Shown here: in pieces, positions 43,841 through 52,407 of the stretch
How positions within the stretch are numbered: the first letter of the stretch is position 1
Layout of the letters: every line of letters starts with the position of its first letter
Source: an uncultured Erysipelotrichaceae bacterium
Lineage (GTDB): Bacteria; Bacillota_I; Bacilli_A; Erysipelotrichales; Erysipelotrichaceae
Direction: 5' to 3'
DNA length: 63,911 nt
Assembly (NCBI GenBank): GCA_945877405.1
Contig: CAMCSA010000006.1
Location: forward strand, 1 to 63,911
Notes under the pieces: generated by a model
What the model saw: only the letters and a program-made list of their open reading frames with translations
Database searches by the model: none
What the model was told of the DNA's origin: nothing
Program-made: the position numbers and the translations under genes

Positions 43841-44140
43841 ATGAGTAAGACAATCACATTATTTTGCGCAGCTGGTATGTCCACATCTCTGTTAGTCAAC
43901 AAGATGAAGGCTGAAGCTGAAAAGAAGGGCGCTGACTACGTTATCGCTGCTTATTCTCTGAACGATGCTCCAAAGCAGGCTCCATTAGCTGACGTTATTC
44001 TGATCGGCCCACAGGTTCGTTTCGCACTTGAAAAGCTGAAGAAGGAATACCCAGACAAGCCAATCGAAGCAATCGACATGAGATCTTATGGTCTGATGGA
44101 CGGTAAGGCAGTTCTCGCTCTGGCTGAAAGCAAGCTCTAA
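43841..44140 (+). CDS. PTS system lactose/cellobiose-family EIIB
   Basis: 99 residues of the Lac/Cel EIIB family; the phosphorylated cysteine is C9 in LFCAAGMSTSLLVNKM. It passes phosphate from EIIA to an incoming beta-glucoside or chitobiose-type sugar. Codon use is noticeably biased toward a few codons (AAG, GCT, CTG), as in highly expressed genes. No EIIC permease is adjacent, so it must work with one encoded elsewhere. Confidence 0.93.
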   Translation: MSKTITLFCAAGMSTSLLVNKMKAEAEKKGADYVIAAYSLNDAPKQAPLADVILIGPQVRFALEKLKKEYPDKPIEAIDMRSYGLMDGKAVLALAESKL

Positions 44141-44158
44141 GAAATACTGCTGAAATCC

Positions 44159-44182
44159 GGTTCTGTTTTAACAGAACCTTTT
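44159..44182 (+). terminator. Terminator between EIIB and EIIA
   Basis: GGTTCTGTT / AACAGAACC with only TT between the arms, then TTTTC. It should lower EIIA transcription relative to EIIB. Confidence 0.65.
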
Positions 44183-44215
44183 CATTAAAAACAAAGGAAA
44201 AAAGGAGAAAAAAAC

Positions 44216-44527
44216 ATGGAAGGTACAGAATTAATCGCTTTTAACATCATCGCTACAGTAGGTACAGCTCGTTCCAGCTACATCAACGCAATCGATGAAG
44301 CAGCTGAAGGAAACTTCGATAAGGCTGAAGAACTGATCAAGGAAGGTCAGGAAGCTTTCACACAGGGACACGATGCTCATGCTCAGCTGCTCGTTAAGAC
44401 AGCTCAGGGTGAAGCAGTTACTATGGACCTGCTGCTGACACACGCTGAAGACCAGCTGATGTCCGCTGAAGCATTCGGCATTCTTGCTGAACGTTTCGTA
44501 ACATTATACAAGAAGCTCGCAAAGTAA
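44216..44527 (+). CDS. PTS system lactose/cellobiose-family EIIA
   Basis: 103 residues, helical Lac/Cel EIIA. The phosphorylated histidine is H76 in LLLTHAEDQLMSAE; TARSSYINAIDEA and DAHAQLLVKTAQGE are family signatures. AAGGAG precedes the ATG. It pairs with the EIIB upstream and shows the same biased codon use. Confidence 0.93.
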   Translation: MEGTELIAFNIIATVGTARSSYINAIDEAAEGNFDKAEELIKEGQEAFTQGHDAHAQLLVKTAQGEAVTMDLLLTHAEDQLMSAEAFGILAERFVTLYKKLAK

Positions 44528-44549
44528 GCTCTGAAATGTTAAACTGAAG

Positions 44550-44574
44550 GCCTCTCCCACATGAGAGGCTTTTT
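44550..44574 (+). terminator. Terminator after EIIA
   Basis: GCCTCTC / GAGAGGC with a 6-nt loop, then TTTTT. Confidence 0.85.
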
Positions 44575-44591
44575 GATTGGAGGAAATACAA

Positions 44592-44765
44592 ATGGATAAA
44601 CTGCCGGAAAACTGGGAATCTTTATCTCACCAGGACCAGTATCTGTTTTTTGCACGTCATTATATGAAATATATCCGTGAAGGTGAAACGGATGGTCTGT
44701 ATGAGTGGGCACCACAGGATGTCCGCAATGCATATGAAAAATTTCTGATGGAGGAAAAGAAATGA
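44592..44765 (+). CDS. Small unknown protein upstream of the HAD gene
   Basis: 57 residues, acidic, aromatic-rich (LPENWESLSHQDQYLFFARHYMKYI). I do not recognise it. GGAGG (44579-44583) supports ATG 44592. Its stop overlaps the HAD-phosphatase start (ATGA), so the two are translationally coupled and may act together. Confidence 0.6.
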   Translation: MDKLPENWESLSHQDQYLFFARHYMKYIREGETDGLYEWAPQDVRNAYEKFLMEEKK

Positions 44766-45433
44766 TCCGAGCTGTTCTGTTTGATTTTGATGATACCCTG
44801 GGCAATAGAGAAGAGTATGCCTATGCCTTCTTCAAAGACATCATTGAAGAAAACACACAGATTGATGATCCGTTGGAAAAGGAATCAATCCTTCAGGATC
44901 TGATGTTGTGGGATGAACATGGGAATATCAATAAAACACATATCACGGATATGCTGGAGAAAAAGTATGGCATTGTACTGCCATATGAAGATTTCAAGAC
45001 ATACTGGAATGATCATCTGTGGGAATATACCGTACCATTTCAGCATGCTGAAGAAACACTGCAGATCTTAAAGAAGGAATACAGGCTTGGTATCATAACA
45101 AACGGTCCTTCTGCAGGACAGAGAAAGAAACTGGAAAAAAGCGGGCTGTCTGGATATTTCGATCCTGAACATGTCATTGTGTCAGGTGATTATTCATATC
45201 ATAAACCGGATACAAGACTGTTTGTTGAGGCGGCGGATCGCCTTGGTGTTTCTGTGGATGAATGCGTATTTGTCGGCGATATCTTTACAAATGATGTCTA
45301 CGGGGCAATGAAGGCAGGTATGAAGGCGGTATGGATCTGGAATGGTAACAGGCGGTGCAGTCTGAATATTCCGATCATTCATGACATTGGTGAGCTTCCG
45401 CAAGTGCTGAAAACCATGATTTCCACAAACTGA
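44762..45433 (+). CDS. HAD-family hydrolase (YjjG/PpaX-like)
   Basis: 223 residues. Motif I FDFDDTLGN (nucleophile D8, acid D10), motif II IITNGPS, a Lys in HKPDTRLF and motif IV VGDIFTNDVYGAMKAGM are intact, with a helical cap between. It probably dephosphorylates a small metabolite such as a nucleotide or sugar phosphate; the substrate cannot be told from sequence. Confidence 0.88.
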   Translation: MIRAVLFDFDDTLGNREEYAYAFFKDIIEENTQIDDPLEKESILQDLMLWDEHGNINKTHITDMLEKKYGIVLPYEDFKTYWNDHLWEYTVPFQHAEETLQILKKEYRLGIITNGPSAGQRKKLEKSGLSGYFDPEHVIVSGDYSYHKPDTRLFVEAADRLGVSVDECVFVGDIFTNDVYGAMKAGMKAVWIWNGNRRCSLNIPIIHDIGELPQVLKTMISTN

Positions 45434-45487
45434 AAACGCTTTTAGTTGTGAAAACATGCGGATTCTGTACAACAAAAAGTGTTGTTA

Positions 45488-45496
45488 TGCTAGAAT
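45488..45496 (+). promoter_or_regulatory. Extended -10 promoter of the transketolase genes
   Basis: TGCTAGAAT, a TG-extended -10, about 31 bp before the ATG. ACAACA/TGTTGT forms a small inverted repeat just upstream; the -35 is weak. Confidence 0.45.
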
Positions 45497-45527
45497 AAAC
45501 AGGGTTTAAAAATACGGGAGGCCTGAC

Positions 45528-46346
45528 ATGGATTTAGAAGCGCTGAAGAAGCACGCAAAAAACATCCGCATCAATATTATCAAGGAAGTATCAAATGCGA
45601 ATTCCGGACATCCGGGAGGATCACTTGGAGCTGCGGACATCTTGACAGTTCTGTACTTCGAAGTTATGGACTTTACGAAGGAAAACGCCGGCAGTCTGGA
45701 TCGTGACCGCTTTGTATTATCAAAGGGACATGCATCCCCGCTGTTATATGCAGTTCTTGCGGAAAAGGGAGTTATTGAGGAAGAAGAACTTCTCACATTC
45801 CGCAAGCTGAATACAAGACTGCAGGGACATCCGGATCTCAATGAACTCGATGGCATTGATATGTCTACAGGTTCTTTAGGACAGGGTGTCAGTGCGGCAG
45901 TCGGTATGGCTTTGGCAAACAGATTGGATCATAATGATCACCGCATCTATACACTGATTGGTGATGGTGAAGCAGAAGAAGGACAGGTATGGGAAGCTGC
46001 TATGGCAGCTGGCCATTACAAGCTGGATAATCTGTGTGCCATCATTGATGAAAACGGTCTGCAGATTGATGGCAGAACAGAAGATGTTATCGGTCCTGCG
46101 CCATTTGAAGAAAAGTTCAGAGCATTCGGATGGCATGTCATCTCTGTGGATGGTCATGATTTCACAGCTTTGAAGGCTGCTTTTGATGAAGCTAAGACTG
46201 TTAAGGGAATGCCTACATGTATTGTCGCAAAAACAGTCAAGGGTAAAGGTGTTTCCTTCATGGAAAACCAGGCAGGCTGGCATGGAAAGGCTCCAAATGC
46301 CGACCAGACAGCAGTTGCATTGAAAGACTTACAGGAGGGTGAATAA
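45528..46346 (+). CDS. Transketolase, N-terminal subunit
   Basis: 272 residues carrying the thiamine-diphosphate-binding half: NSGHPGGSLGAADIL, SKGHASPLLYA, GSLGQGVSAAVGMA and GDGEAEEGQVWEAAMAA...DENGLQIDG. Together with the next gene it makes the split transketolase of the pentose phosphate pathway found in many anaerobes. GGGAGG precedes ATG 45528. The second half starts 2 nt after its stop. Confidence 0.94.
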   Translation: MDLEALKKHAKNIRINIIKEVSNANSGHPGGSLGAADILTVLYFEVMDFTKENAGSLDRDRFVLSKGHASPLLYAVLAEKGVIEEEELLTFRKLNTRLQGHPDLNELDGIDMSTGSLGQGVSAAVGMALANRLDHNDHRIYTLIGDGEAEEGQVWEAAMAAGHYKLDNLCAIIDENGLQIDGRTEDVIGPAPFEEKFRAFGWHVISVDGHDFTALKAAFDEAKTVKGMPTCIVAKTVKGKGVSFMENQAGWHGKAPNADQTAVALKDLQEGE

Positions 46347-46348
46347 GT

Positions 46349-47275
46349 ATGGCAAAGGCTACACGTGAAGCGTATGGTGAAAAAATCGCACAGCTTGTTC
46401 AGGAAAATCCGAAGATCGTAGTTCTGGATGCAGACCTGGCTGGCTCTACATACAGTGCAAAAGCACAGGAAGTATGCCCGGAAAGATTCTTTGATATGGG
46501 TATTGCGGAAGCAAATATGATTGGCGTATCTGCAGGTCTTGCCGCATCCGGTTATATTCCTTTTGCTTCAAGCTTTGCCATGTTCTGCACAGGTCGAGTA
46601 TGGGAACAGATCAGAAACAGCGTTGCCTATCCACATCTGAATGTCAAAGTTGTCGGATCACATTCCGGTATTACAGTCGGTGAAGATGGAGTAACACATC
46701 AGGCAATTGAAGATATCGCCATCATGCGTGATATCACAGGTCTTGAAGTATATGCACCATGTGATCAGTGGGAAACAAAAGCTGTCATTGATCATGTGTC
46801 AAAAACAGATGCCCCATGTTATGTCAGACTTGGCAGATCCAAGGTGGAAGATGTCTTTGATGAAAACAAGGTATTTGATGTAACAAAGGTCAACGTCATT
46901 CATGAAGGTACATCCAGGATTGCTGTATTCTGTACAGGTCTGATGGTACAGTCTTCTCTGGAAGCTCTGCCAAAGCTGCAGGAAATCGGATTTGATCCAA
47001 CAATCGTTGATGTATGTGCAATCAAGCCATGTGATGAAGAAGGTATTGCGAAGATTCTGGAAGCAAACGATCAGATCTTCACAGTGGAAGAACATTCCGT
47101 TACAGGTGGACTTGGTTCTCTAATCTGCGAAGTTGCTGCAGACAGATGCCCAAGAAGAATTCACCGTATCGGTATGAGAGGCTTTGCACAGAGTGCTGAC
47201 TGGCAGACACTGTTACGTGAATACAAACTGGATGGCCAGGGTGTATTCCAGCAGATTTCAGAAAAACTGAAATAA
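46349..47275 (+). CDS. Transketolase, C-terminal subunit
   Basis: 308 residues containing the pyrimidine-binding and C-terminal domains: LDADLAGST, FDMGIAEANMIGVSAGLAASG, FASSFAMFCTGRVWEQIRNS, GSHSGITVGEDGVTHQ and VEEHSVTGGLGS. The conserved Glu in GIAEANM activates thiamine diphosphate. GGAGGG lies upstream within the end of the first half. Confidence 0.94.
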   Translation: MAKATREAYGEKIAQLVQENPKIVVLDADLAGSTYSAKAQEVCPERFFDMGIAEANMIGVSAGLAASGYIPFASSFAMFCTGRVWEQIRNSVAYPHLNVKVVGSHSGITVGEDGVTHQAIEDIAIMRDITGLEVYAPCDQWETKAVIDHVSKTDAPCYVRLGRSKVEDVFDENKVFDVTKVNVIHEGTSRIAVFCTGLMVQSSLEALPKLQEIGFDPTIVDVCAIKPCDEEGIAKILEANDQIFTVEEHSVTGGLGSLICEVAADRCPRRIHRIGMRGFAQSADWQTLLREYKLDGQGVFQQISEKLK

Positions 47276-47288
47276 TTCACATTGATTG

Positions 47289-47319
47289 ATCCTCTGTATT
47301 ATGTACAGAGGATTTTTTG
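47289..47319 (+). terminator. Terminator of the transketolase operon
   Basis: ATCCTCTGT / ACAGAGGAT with a 7-nt loop, then TTTTT. Confidence 0.9.
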
Positions 47320-47729
47320 TGGTGGAGTTGATTTCCGCTTTCTGAAAACCACCTGATGAATGCAAGGTATGATCTGAAAAAACGGTATATGCATGTGAAT
47401 TATCGTTAGAGGAATTGGCGATAATCAATGTCTTGAATAACACCCCTGCTGCAGCTCAAAACAGATAGTAGAGTTAACAGGGAAATCTGAAAGGATAATA
47501 ATGCGACGTACAGTAGAAATGCAGGAAAAGGTCTGATCGCACATGAAAATGTAAAACGGAACGGTAAGTGGAAAGTACTTGTGAAGATCTGAATCGGGCT
47601 GTTTGTACATGTTGTGCCACGAGATCAGAAGACTGAGAAACATGGGAATTGTTGTGTATGTTGCGAAACAAAATGTTATGTTATTTACATTTATTTGCTG
47701 AAATTTTCAGAAAACAATAATCATTTTGC
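47320..47729. other. Gene-free stretch before the cysteine operon
   Basis: No gene was recognised. ATTATCG/CGATAAT (about 47399-47427) is a small inverted repeat. The rest has short broken frames and may be a decayed gene. Confidence 0.35.
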
Positions 47730-47758
47730 TGGACAGGATATAAAAACAGGACTATGAT
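47730..47758 (+). promoter_or_regulatory. Promoter of the cys attenuator and cysK-cysE
   Basis: TGGACA (47730-47735), 17-bp spacer, TATGAT (47753-47758). The transcript should begin near 47765. Confidence 0.65.
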
Positions 47759-47790
47759 CATTCCATCAAAACGACAGAGAGGAGAAAGCC

Positions 47791-47871
47791 ATGAAGTATA
47801 CTATGAACTGTTGTTGTATGCACTGTTGTAAATGTACTGACCGGATCCTTATGTCGTTCAGAATTTTTTGA
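47791..47871 (+). CDS. Cysteine-rich leader peptide
   Basis: 26 codons, too short for usual gene calls. It begins MKYTMNCCCMHCCKC and has six Cys codons between 47809 and 47835. GGAG at 47781-47784 is 6 nt from the ATG. The stop TGA (47869-47871) lies in the loop of a hairpin that competes with a terminator. Its position, composition and the following structures indicate a transcription-attenuation leader that senses charged Cys-tRNA. Confidence 0.8.
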   Translation: MKYTMNCCCMHCCKCTDRILMSFRIF

Positions 47872-47918
47872 GCATTTTACGACAGAGGTGTCCGGTACGT
47901 AATGTATCGGCTTTTTTC
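47840..47918 (+). promoter_or_regulatory. Cysteine attenuator: competing antiterminator and terminator
   Basis: Antiterminator: ACCGGA (47840-47845) with TCCGGT (47891-47896), reinforced inside by TGTCGT (47852-47857) with ACGACA (47879-47884). Terminator: CCGGTAC (47892-47898) with GTATCGG (47904-47910), then CTTTTTTC. Both use the same bases at 47892-47896, so they exclude each other. A ribosome stalled at the Cys codons would leave the antiterminator free to form; one that reaches the stop codon would cover ACCGGA/TGTCGT and let the terminator form. A further ACGACA at 47771 and TGTCGT at 47935 add alternative pairings. Confidence 0.8.
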
Positions 47919-47958
47919 TTTCCCTGTCGTTTTCTGAAATAAAGGAGAAATGAATAAT

Positions 47959-48891
47959 ATGACTAAAATTTACACATCCGTCGATCAGCTGATCGGTAAT
48001 ACACCATTATTCAAACTGAATGGGTTTAAGAAGAAATATGATCTTGTTGCGGATATCTATGCCAAGGTTGAATACTTTAACGCTACAGGTTCTGTCAAAG
48101 ACAGAATTGCACGCCAGATGATACTGGATGCCGAAGAATCCGGGGCATTAAACCCAGGTTCTACCATTATTGAGCCAACCAGTGGCAATACAGGCATCGG
48201 ACTATCTGCAGTAGGCACATCCCGTGGCTACAAGGTGATCATTGTCATGCCGGATACAATGTCCGTGGAAAGAAGAAAGCTGATGAAGGCATATGGTGCA
48301 CAGCTTGTTCTGACAGAAGGTGCAAAAGGCATGAAGGGTGCGATTGACAAAGCTGATGAACTGCATGCGGAAATCCCAGATTCCTGGATTGCAGGACAGT
48401 TTGATAACCCATCTAACTGGAAGGCACACTATAATACAACAGGTCCTGAAATTGAAGAAGCACTGGAAGGAAAAGTGGATATTCTTGTAGCAGGTGTTGG
48501 AACTGGTGGTACAATTACAGGTACAGGTAAATACCTGAAGGAAAAGAATCCTGATCTGAAAGTTGTTGCGGTTGAACCGGCATCATCCGCCGTATTATCC
48601 GGAAACAAGAGCGGTCCGCATAAGATTCAGGGAATCGGTGCAGGCTTTGTACCAAAGGTTCTGGATACGGATATTTATGATGAAATCATTCCTGTATCTA
48701 ATGAAGATGCTTTTGAAACAGGAGCTTCCATTGGTAAGACGGAAGGAATTCTTGTTGGAATCTCTTCTGGTGCAGCATTATATGCCGCACTTCAGCTGGC
48801 AAAGAAGGAAGAAAACAGAGGAAAGAATATTGTTGTCATCTTCCCGGATTCGGCAGACAGGTATCTTTCCACAGGTATGTTTGAAGAATAG
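47959..48891 (+). CDS. cysK: Cysteine synthase A (O-acetylserine sulfhydrylase)
   Basis: 310 residues. This PLP enzyme makes cysteine from O-acetylserine and sulfide. The PLP lysine is K47 in NATGSVKDR; EPTSGNTGIGLS, VGTGGTITGTGKYL and GISSGAAL are typical. The ATG at 47959 is 11 nt from AAAGGAG; an in-frame ATG at 47950 is too close. It lies directly behind the Cys attenuator and just ahead of the acetyltransferase that supplies its substrate. Confidence 0.96.
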   Translation: MTKIYTSVDQLIGNTPLFKLNGFKKKYDLVADIYAKVEYFNATGSVKDRIARQMILDAEESGALNPGSTIIEPTSGNTGIGLSAVGTSRGYKVIIVMPDTMSVERRKLMKAYGAQLVLTEGAKGMKGAIDKADELHAEIPDSWIAGQFDNPSNWKAHYNTTGPEIEEALEGKVDILVAGVGTGGTITGTGKYLKEKNPDLKVVAVEPASSAVLSGNKSGPHKIQGIGAGFVPKVLDTDIYDEIIPVSNEDAFETGASIGKTEGILVGISSGAALYAALQLAKKEENRGKNIVVIFPDSADRYLSTGMFEE

Positions 48892-48903
48892 ATCAAGGTG
48901 AAT

Positions 48904-49710
48904 ATGAGGCGTACGATATTGGATGAACTGAATGCAATCACAGATCAGAAACTGAATGAGGAAGTGGGGCTTCCCGGGCGTAAGGAAATCGTATATCTGC
49001 TGAAAGAAGCGCAGGTTGTACTGTTTCCGGAATTCTTCAGTTTTTCAGATCTGACACAGGAAGAGGCTTTTTGTGAACTGCAGGCTTCCCTGGAAAAGGA
49101 AATACGACTGGTCAAAGAAAGACTGTGCGAAGAGTGTGACTGTGCCAGAAAGCTTGTGGATCAGTTCATATCGCAACTGCCAGAGGTCAAGCGATTGCTG
49201 ATGAGTGATATTCAAGCAATCTATGATGGTGACCCTGCAGCAAGATCCAAAGCTGAAATCGTATTATGCTATCCTGGATTTTATGCCATCAGCATCTATC
49301 GTATCGCTCATATTCTGTATACACTTGGCATTCCGTATATTCCACGTGTCATGAGTGAGTATGCGCACGAAAAGACGGGTATCGATATCAATCCTGGCGC
49401 AACCATCAAAGAAGCTTTCTGTATTGACCATGGTACCGGTATTGTAATTGGAGAAACCGCAACAATCGGCAGACATGTCAAGCTGTACCAGGGTGTGACG
49501 ATTGGTGCAAGAAGCTTTGAACTGGATGAAGATGGTAATCCGGTTAAATCAGGTAAACGTCATCCGGATATCGGTGATGATGTCATCATCTATGCCAATG
49601 CGACGATTCTTGGTGGCGATACACACGTTGGTAACAGATCCGTCATCGGTGGTAACGTATGGCTCATTCATTCCGTACCGGAAGATACAAAACTTTACTA
49701 TAAGAATTGA
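48904..49710 (+). CDS. cysE: Serine O-acetyltransferase (EpsC/CysE type)
   Basis: 268 residues. It acetylates serine to O-acetylserine for CysK. An N-terminal helical domain is followed by a left-handed beta-helix of hexapeptide repeats (GIDINPGATIKEAFCIDHGTGIVIGETATIG, YQGVTIGA, HPDIGDDVIIYANATILGGDTHVG), with the catalytic His in DHGTGIVIGE. ATG 48904 follows AAGG; GTG 48898 is an alternative. Co-transcribed with cysK. Confidence 0.93.
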   Translation: MRRTILDELNAITDQKLNEEVGLPGRKEIVYLLKEAQVVLFPEFFSFSDLTQEEAFCELQASLEKEIRLVKERLCEECDCARKLVDQFISQLPEVKRLLMSDIQAIYDGDPAARSKAEIVLCYPGFYAISIYRIAHILYTLGIPYIPRVMSEYAHEKTGIDINPGATIKEAFCIDHGTGIVIGETATIGRHVKLYQGVTIGARSFELDEDGNPVKSGKRHPDIGDDVIIYANATILGGDTHVGNRSVIGGNVWLIHSVPEDTKLYYKN

Positions 49711-49711
49711 A

Positions 49712-49755
49712 AAGAAGGACAGACTTGCTTGATAAATAGCGAATCTGTCCTTCTT
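49712..49755. terminator. Terminator of cysK-cysE
   Basis: AAGAAGGACAGA / TCTGTCCTTCTT, a 12-bp stem with a 20-nt loop; it can work in both directions. Confidence 0.7.
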
Positions 49756-49827
49756 CATATTGTACTTGGATCATTGATGTGAGTCGATGGGTATCTTCAC
49801 AGTTCATGCAACTTCCAAAAGCATTTT

Positions 49828-50307
49828 CTATATCTGTGCGTTAGTATCAATATAAAGAGCCAGCTCTTCATTCGATAATTCACTTTCATCGATTGCTTCA
49901 ATAGAATTCATGGTATCTGCATAACGGGCCATGAAATCTGCATATTGTGCAAGTAATGTAAGATCATTTTCTGAATTGGAGAAAGCATCCATAAATTCAC
50001 AGTATTCTGTAAAGAATGCAAGATAATCATCCATTGCCTGCTGGAACTCAGGTCGGATACCGGATGACTGTGCAGGTGGCTCAGGCTCACCGGCTGGCTG
50101 TTCAATGATTTCTTCAACTGGTTCGTTCTCTTCTTCAATCTGAATTTCTTCCTGAATCTCTTCTGTTTTTGTTTCGGTTTCTTCTTTCGGTTCGTTAGCG
50201 GAGTGATAGCTTTCTGTTTCCTTCTTCGTCTCTTCTTTTCCACAAGCGGAAAGCGATGTGATCAGCAGAAATGCAAGAGCGGATTTGAGGATGTTCTTTG
50301 TTTTCAT
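49828..50307 (-). CDS. Acidic lipoprotein (DUF6591-like)
   Basis: 159 residues. A signal peptide with lipobox LSAC (Cys22) is followed by a long Glu/Lys/Thr-rich linker (about 25-80). A small helical domain then reads RPEFQQAMDDYLAFFTEYCEFMDAFS...YADFMARYADTMNSIEAIDESELSNEELALYI, which resembles DUF6591 lipoproteins. The end seems 15-20 residues shorter than I would expect. It starts in an ATGA overlap with the MerR gene, so the pair is co-expressed. Confidence 0.7.
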   Translation of the reverse strand: MKTKNILKSALAFLLITSLSACGKEETKKETESYHSANEPKEETETKTEEIQEEIQIEEENEPVEEIIEQPAGEPEPPAQSSGIRPEFQQAMDDYLAFFTEYCEFMDAFSNSENDLTLLAQYADFMARYADTMNSIEAIDESELSNEELALYIDTNAQI

Positions 50308-50705
50308 GGTTGTTTCCCTTCTTTCTGGACAGATGATACGGCATGGAAAATCTGATCAATGAAATCCGGAAGACAGATCATGGAATCGATCATTTCAGCT
50401 GTGTCATACAGATTCTGATCATTCAGCATCTTTGCGTGGAAACTGATGAGTGTACACCTGTAAATGTCATGCCTTTGTTTTGAATCTGCTGTAATGAATG
50501 TTCTGATTTCCTTGAGTGACATGCCAAGATTCTGGAAAAACCGGATAACAGCAATGTGTCTGACTGTCGGTTCATCATATAGCAGATGTCCATACTTTGT
50601 TTTTCCACAACTTGTGATCAGGTGATTCTTCTCATAGATCTGAACAGCTCTGCGGCTGACACCAAGAATTTCACTGATCTGCCGGATTGTCATTTCCTTT
50701 TCCAT
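50304..50705 (-). CDS. MerR-family regulator
   Basis: 133 residues. The N-terminal MerR winged helix (MTIRQISEILGVSRRAVQIYEKNHLITSCGKTKYGHLLYDEPTVRHIAVIRFFQNLGMSLKEI) is clear, with a short effector region and no cysteine cluster for metal binding. It is upstream of, and overlaps, a lipoprotein gene that it may control together with itself. Confidence 0.85.
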   Translation of the reverse strand: MEKEMTIRQISEILGVSRRAVQIYEKNHLITSCGKTKYGHLLYDEPTVRHIAVIRFFQNLGMSLKEIRTFITADSKQRHDIYRCTLISFHAKMLNDQNLYDTAEMIDSMICLPDFIDQIFHAVSSVQKEGKQP

Positions 50706-50837
50706 ATAACCTGAGTATTCAACTGCACGCTGCGTGCAGTCAATATTAAGTAAATGAATACTTCTACGCTCCTTTCATACACAGATCATATGAATTATCG
50801 CTGTCTGTTCCTATTGTGGAAAAACGGAAAAATGAGC

Positions 50838-50869
50838 GAAAGAAAAGCTTCCTTCATAAAGAGGAAGCT
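50838..50869 (-). terminator. Terminator of the 498-residue unknown gene
   Basis: On the minus strand AGCTTCC / GGAAGCT is followed by TTTCTTT; it overlaps the stop codon region. Confidence 0.75.
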
Positions 50870-52350
50870 GTTGTTGTATGCATGATTTCTGCCATGGATG
50901 TAAACCATGCTGTGTGCTGTTGCAGTAATGGATAGTCTTCTGGAATCTTCAGTATTTCTGTCAGCATGCGGTTCATTGGAAGCTCATAATGGAAAAACTC
51001 TTCCAGGGATGATTCCATAATACATAAGGTAGCCCGACACAGGATTCTGAAAATATCATCGCGTAGGGCAGAGTTGGAAGGATTATAGTCATCGGATTCT
51101 GTTGCTTTAAAACTCTGTTTGATGGACCTGCAAAAGGAATGATTTCCATCAGAGCGGTTATACAGGTCAGTCTGTTTCGTGTAATATTTTACAGATGTTG
51201 GCAGATGAATTCTGACCATGCACAGGATAAAGACATCCTTCATGGACATGATATACTGGCCTTCCATTTCCTGCAGGAATGTGAACTGCCCTTCTGTACA
51301 GTCTCTTTTCAGCTGATCGTTTTCAAAATCCCAGATCCGTTTCACAGCATCGCTGATCTGATAGGTTTCAATAAATCGGCTGACAGGCATTTTTCTGTCT
51401 TTTCCAAGACGCAGAATGGAGATGAATTCTTTGTCCTGCTCTATTAGTGGAATCTGATCATATGTGATGTATTGAGTTTCATATTCTTTTGGTAAGGATT
51501 CCATGATCTTTTCGCTCAGGCTGTGCAGAAAGGAATAATCGGTCTGATCGAGGTTTATTCCATAATCCTGGAGTACTGCGCTTGCTTCTTTCTTTTTGAT
51601 TGTCGCAAGAACATCATCAAATACACACTGTTGTGACTGGACTGGTTCGATGATGATGTCATCAGTCAGTATTCTGAACTGATCATGAATCCATATGGAG
51701 AAGTTGTTCAGGTTAGTAGCAGGAAGAATGCCTGTATCGGATGAAATGTTATTCTGCTCCATATAGCTGTACATGGAAAGCTCATACCAGGAAAAGAAGC
51801 TGTCCTGAAAAACATCAAAGGCGTGTTCATAATCATCGTTGATTTTCCTGTATTGAGGGTTTTGCAGAATGACCTGCAGGATCATATCCTGATACTTCTC
51901 GTTCCCTGTTCCTGCATCCGATACGTTTTCACTGCTCAGGTTGTTTACTTTGAAAAGATCAAAAAAACGGACATCCGGATAGATGATGTAATCCATAAGA
52001 TACAGAAAGTAACACATCTGCAGGTAACGAAGATCAGACAGAGTCTGTTCTGGCTTTACTCTGTGAATGCCGAGCAGAGAAAGCTTCTGTTTAAACTCCT
52101 TTCCATAGAAAACGATACGGTTGATATCTTCTGCGTTTCGATGAAGTGTTGCTTCAGGGATATCTGAAACAACAATATGAACATGATTCCCTATGATATC
52201 AGTATCAAGACATCCATGTTCCATCAGGTAATCAACGGTATGGACAATGTGCCTGCAACAGTCCATGCATGAAACAGGATGGCTTTGTGGCATAGATGTA
52301 ACTGAGGGGTCATAATATGGGGAACATGCTTGAATCTGAGTAAATAACAT
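50854..52350 (-). CDS. Unknown 498-residue cytoplasmic protein
   Basis: I recognise no family. The protein is soluble and mostly helical with no signal peptide. Visible parts: an N-terminal Cys-rich patch (SCMDCCRHIVHTVDYLMEHGC), a His-containing strand NHVHIVVSDIPEATLHRNAEDINRIVFYG, and a C-terminal helical region. ATG 52350 has AAAGG 6 nt upstream; an in-frame ATG at 52356 abuts the ribosome site. It is preceded by a zinc-ribbon protein gene in the same direction but separated by a terminator. Confidence 0.65.
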   Translation of the reverse strand: MLFTQIQACSPYYDPSVTSMPQSHPVSCMDCCRHIVHTVDYLMEHGCLDTDIIGNHVHIVVSDIPEATLHRNAEDINRIVFYGKEFKQKLSLLGIHRVKPEQTLSDLRYLQMCYFLYLMDYIIYPDVRFFDLFKVNNLSSENVSDAGTGNEKYQDMILQVILQNPQYRKINDDYEHAFDVFQDSFFSWYELSMYSYMEQNNISSDTGILPATNLNNFSIWIHDQFRILTDDIIIEPVQSQQCVFDDVLATIKKKEASAVLQDYGINLDQTDYSFLHSLSEKIMESLPKEYETQYITYDQIPLIEQDKEFISILRLGKDRKMPVSRFIETYQISDAVKRIWDFENDQLKRDCTEGQFTFLQEMEGQYIMSMKDVFILCMVRIHLPTSVKYYTKQTDLYNRSDGNHSFCRSIKQSFKATESDDYNPSNSALRDDIFRILCRATLCIMESSLEEFFHYELPMNRMLTEILKIPEDYPLLQQHTAWFTSMAEIMHTTTASSL

Positions 52351-52381
52351 AGTCATCCTTTCAATATATTCATGATAACAG

Positions 52382-52405
52382 AAAAACAGACGGGGTTACC
52401 GTCTG
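52382..52405 (-). terminator. Terminator after the zinc-ribbon protein gene
   Basis: On the minus strand CAGACGG / CCGTCTG with a short loop, then TTTTTC. Confidence 0.8.
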
Positions 52406-52407
52406 CA

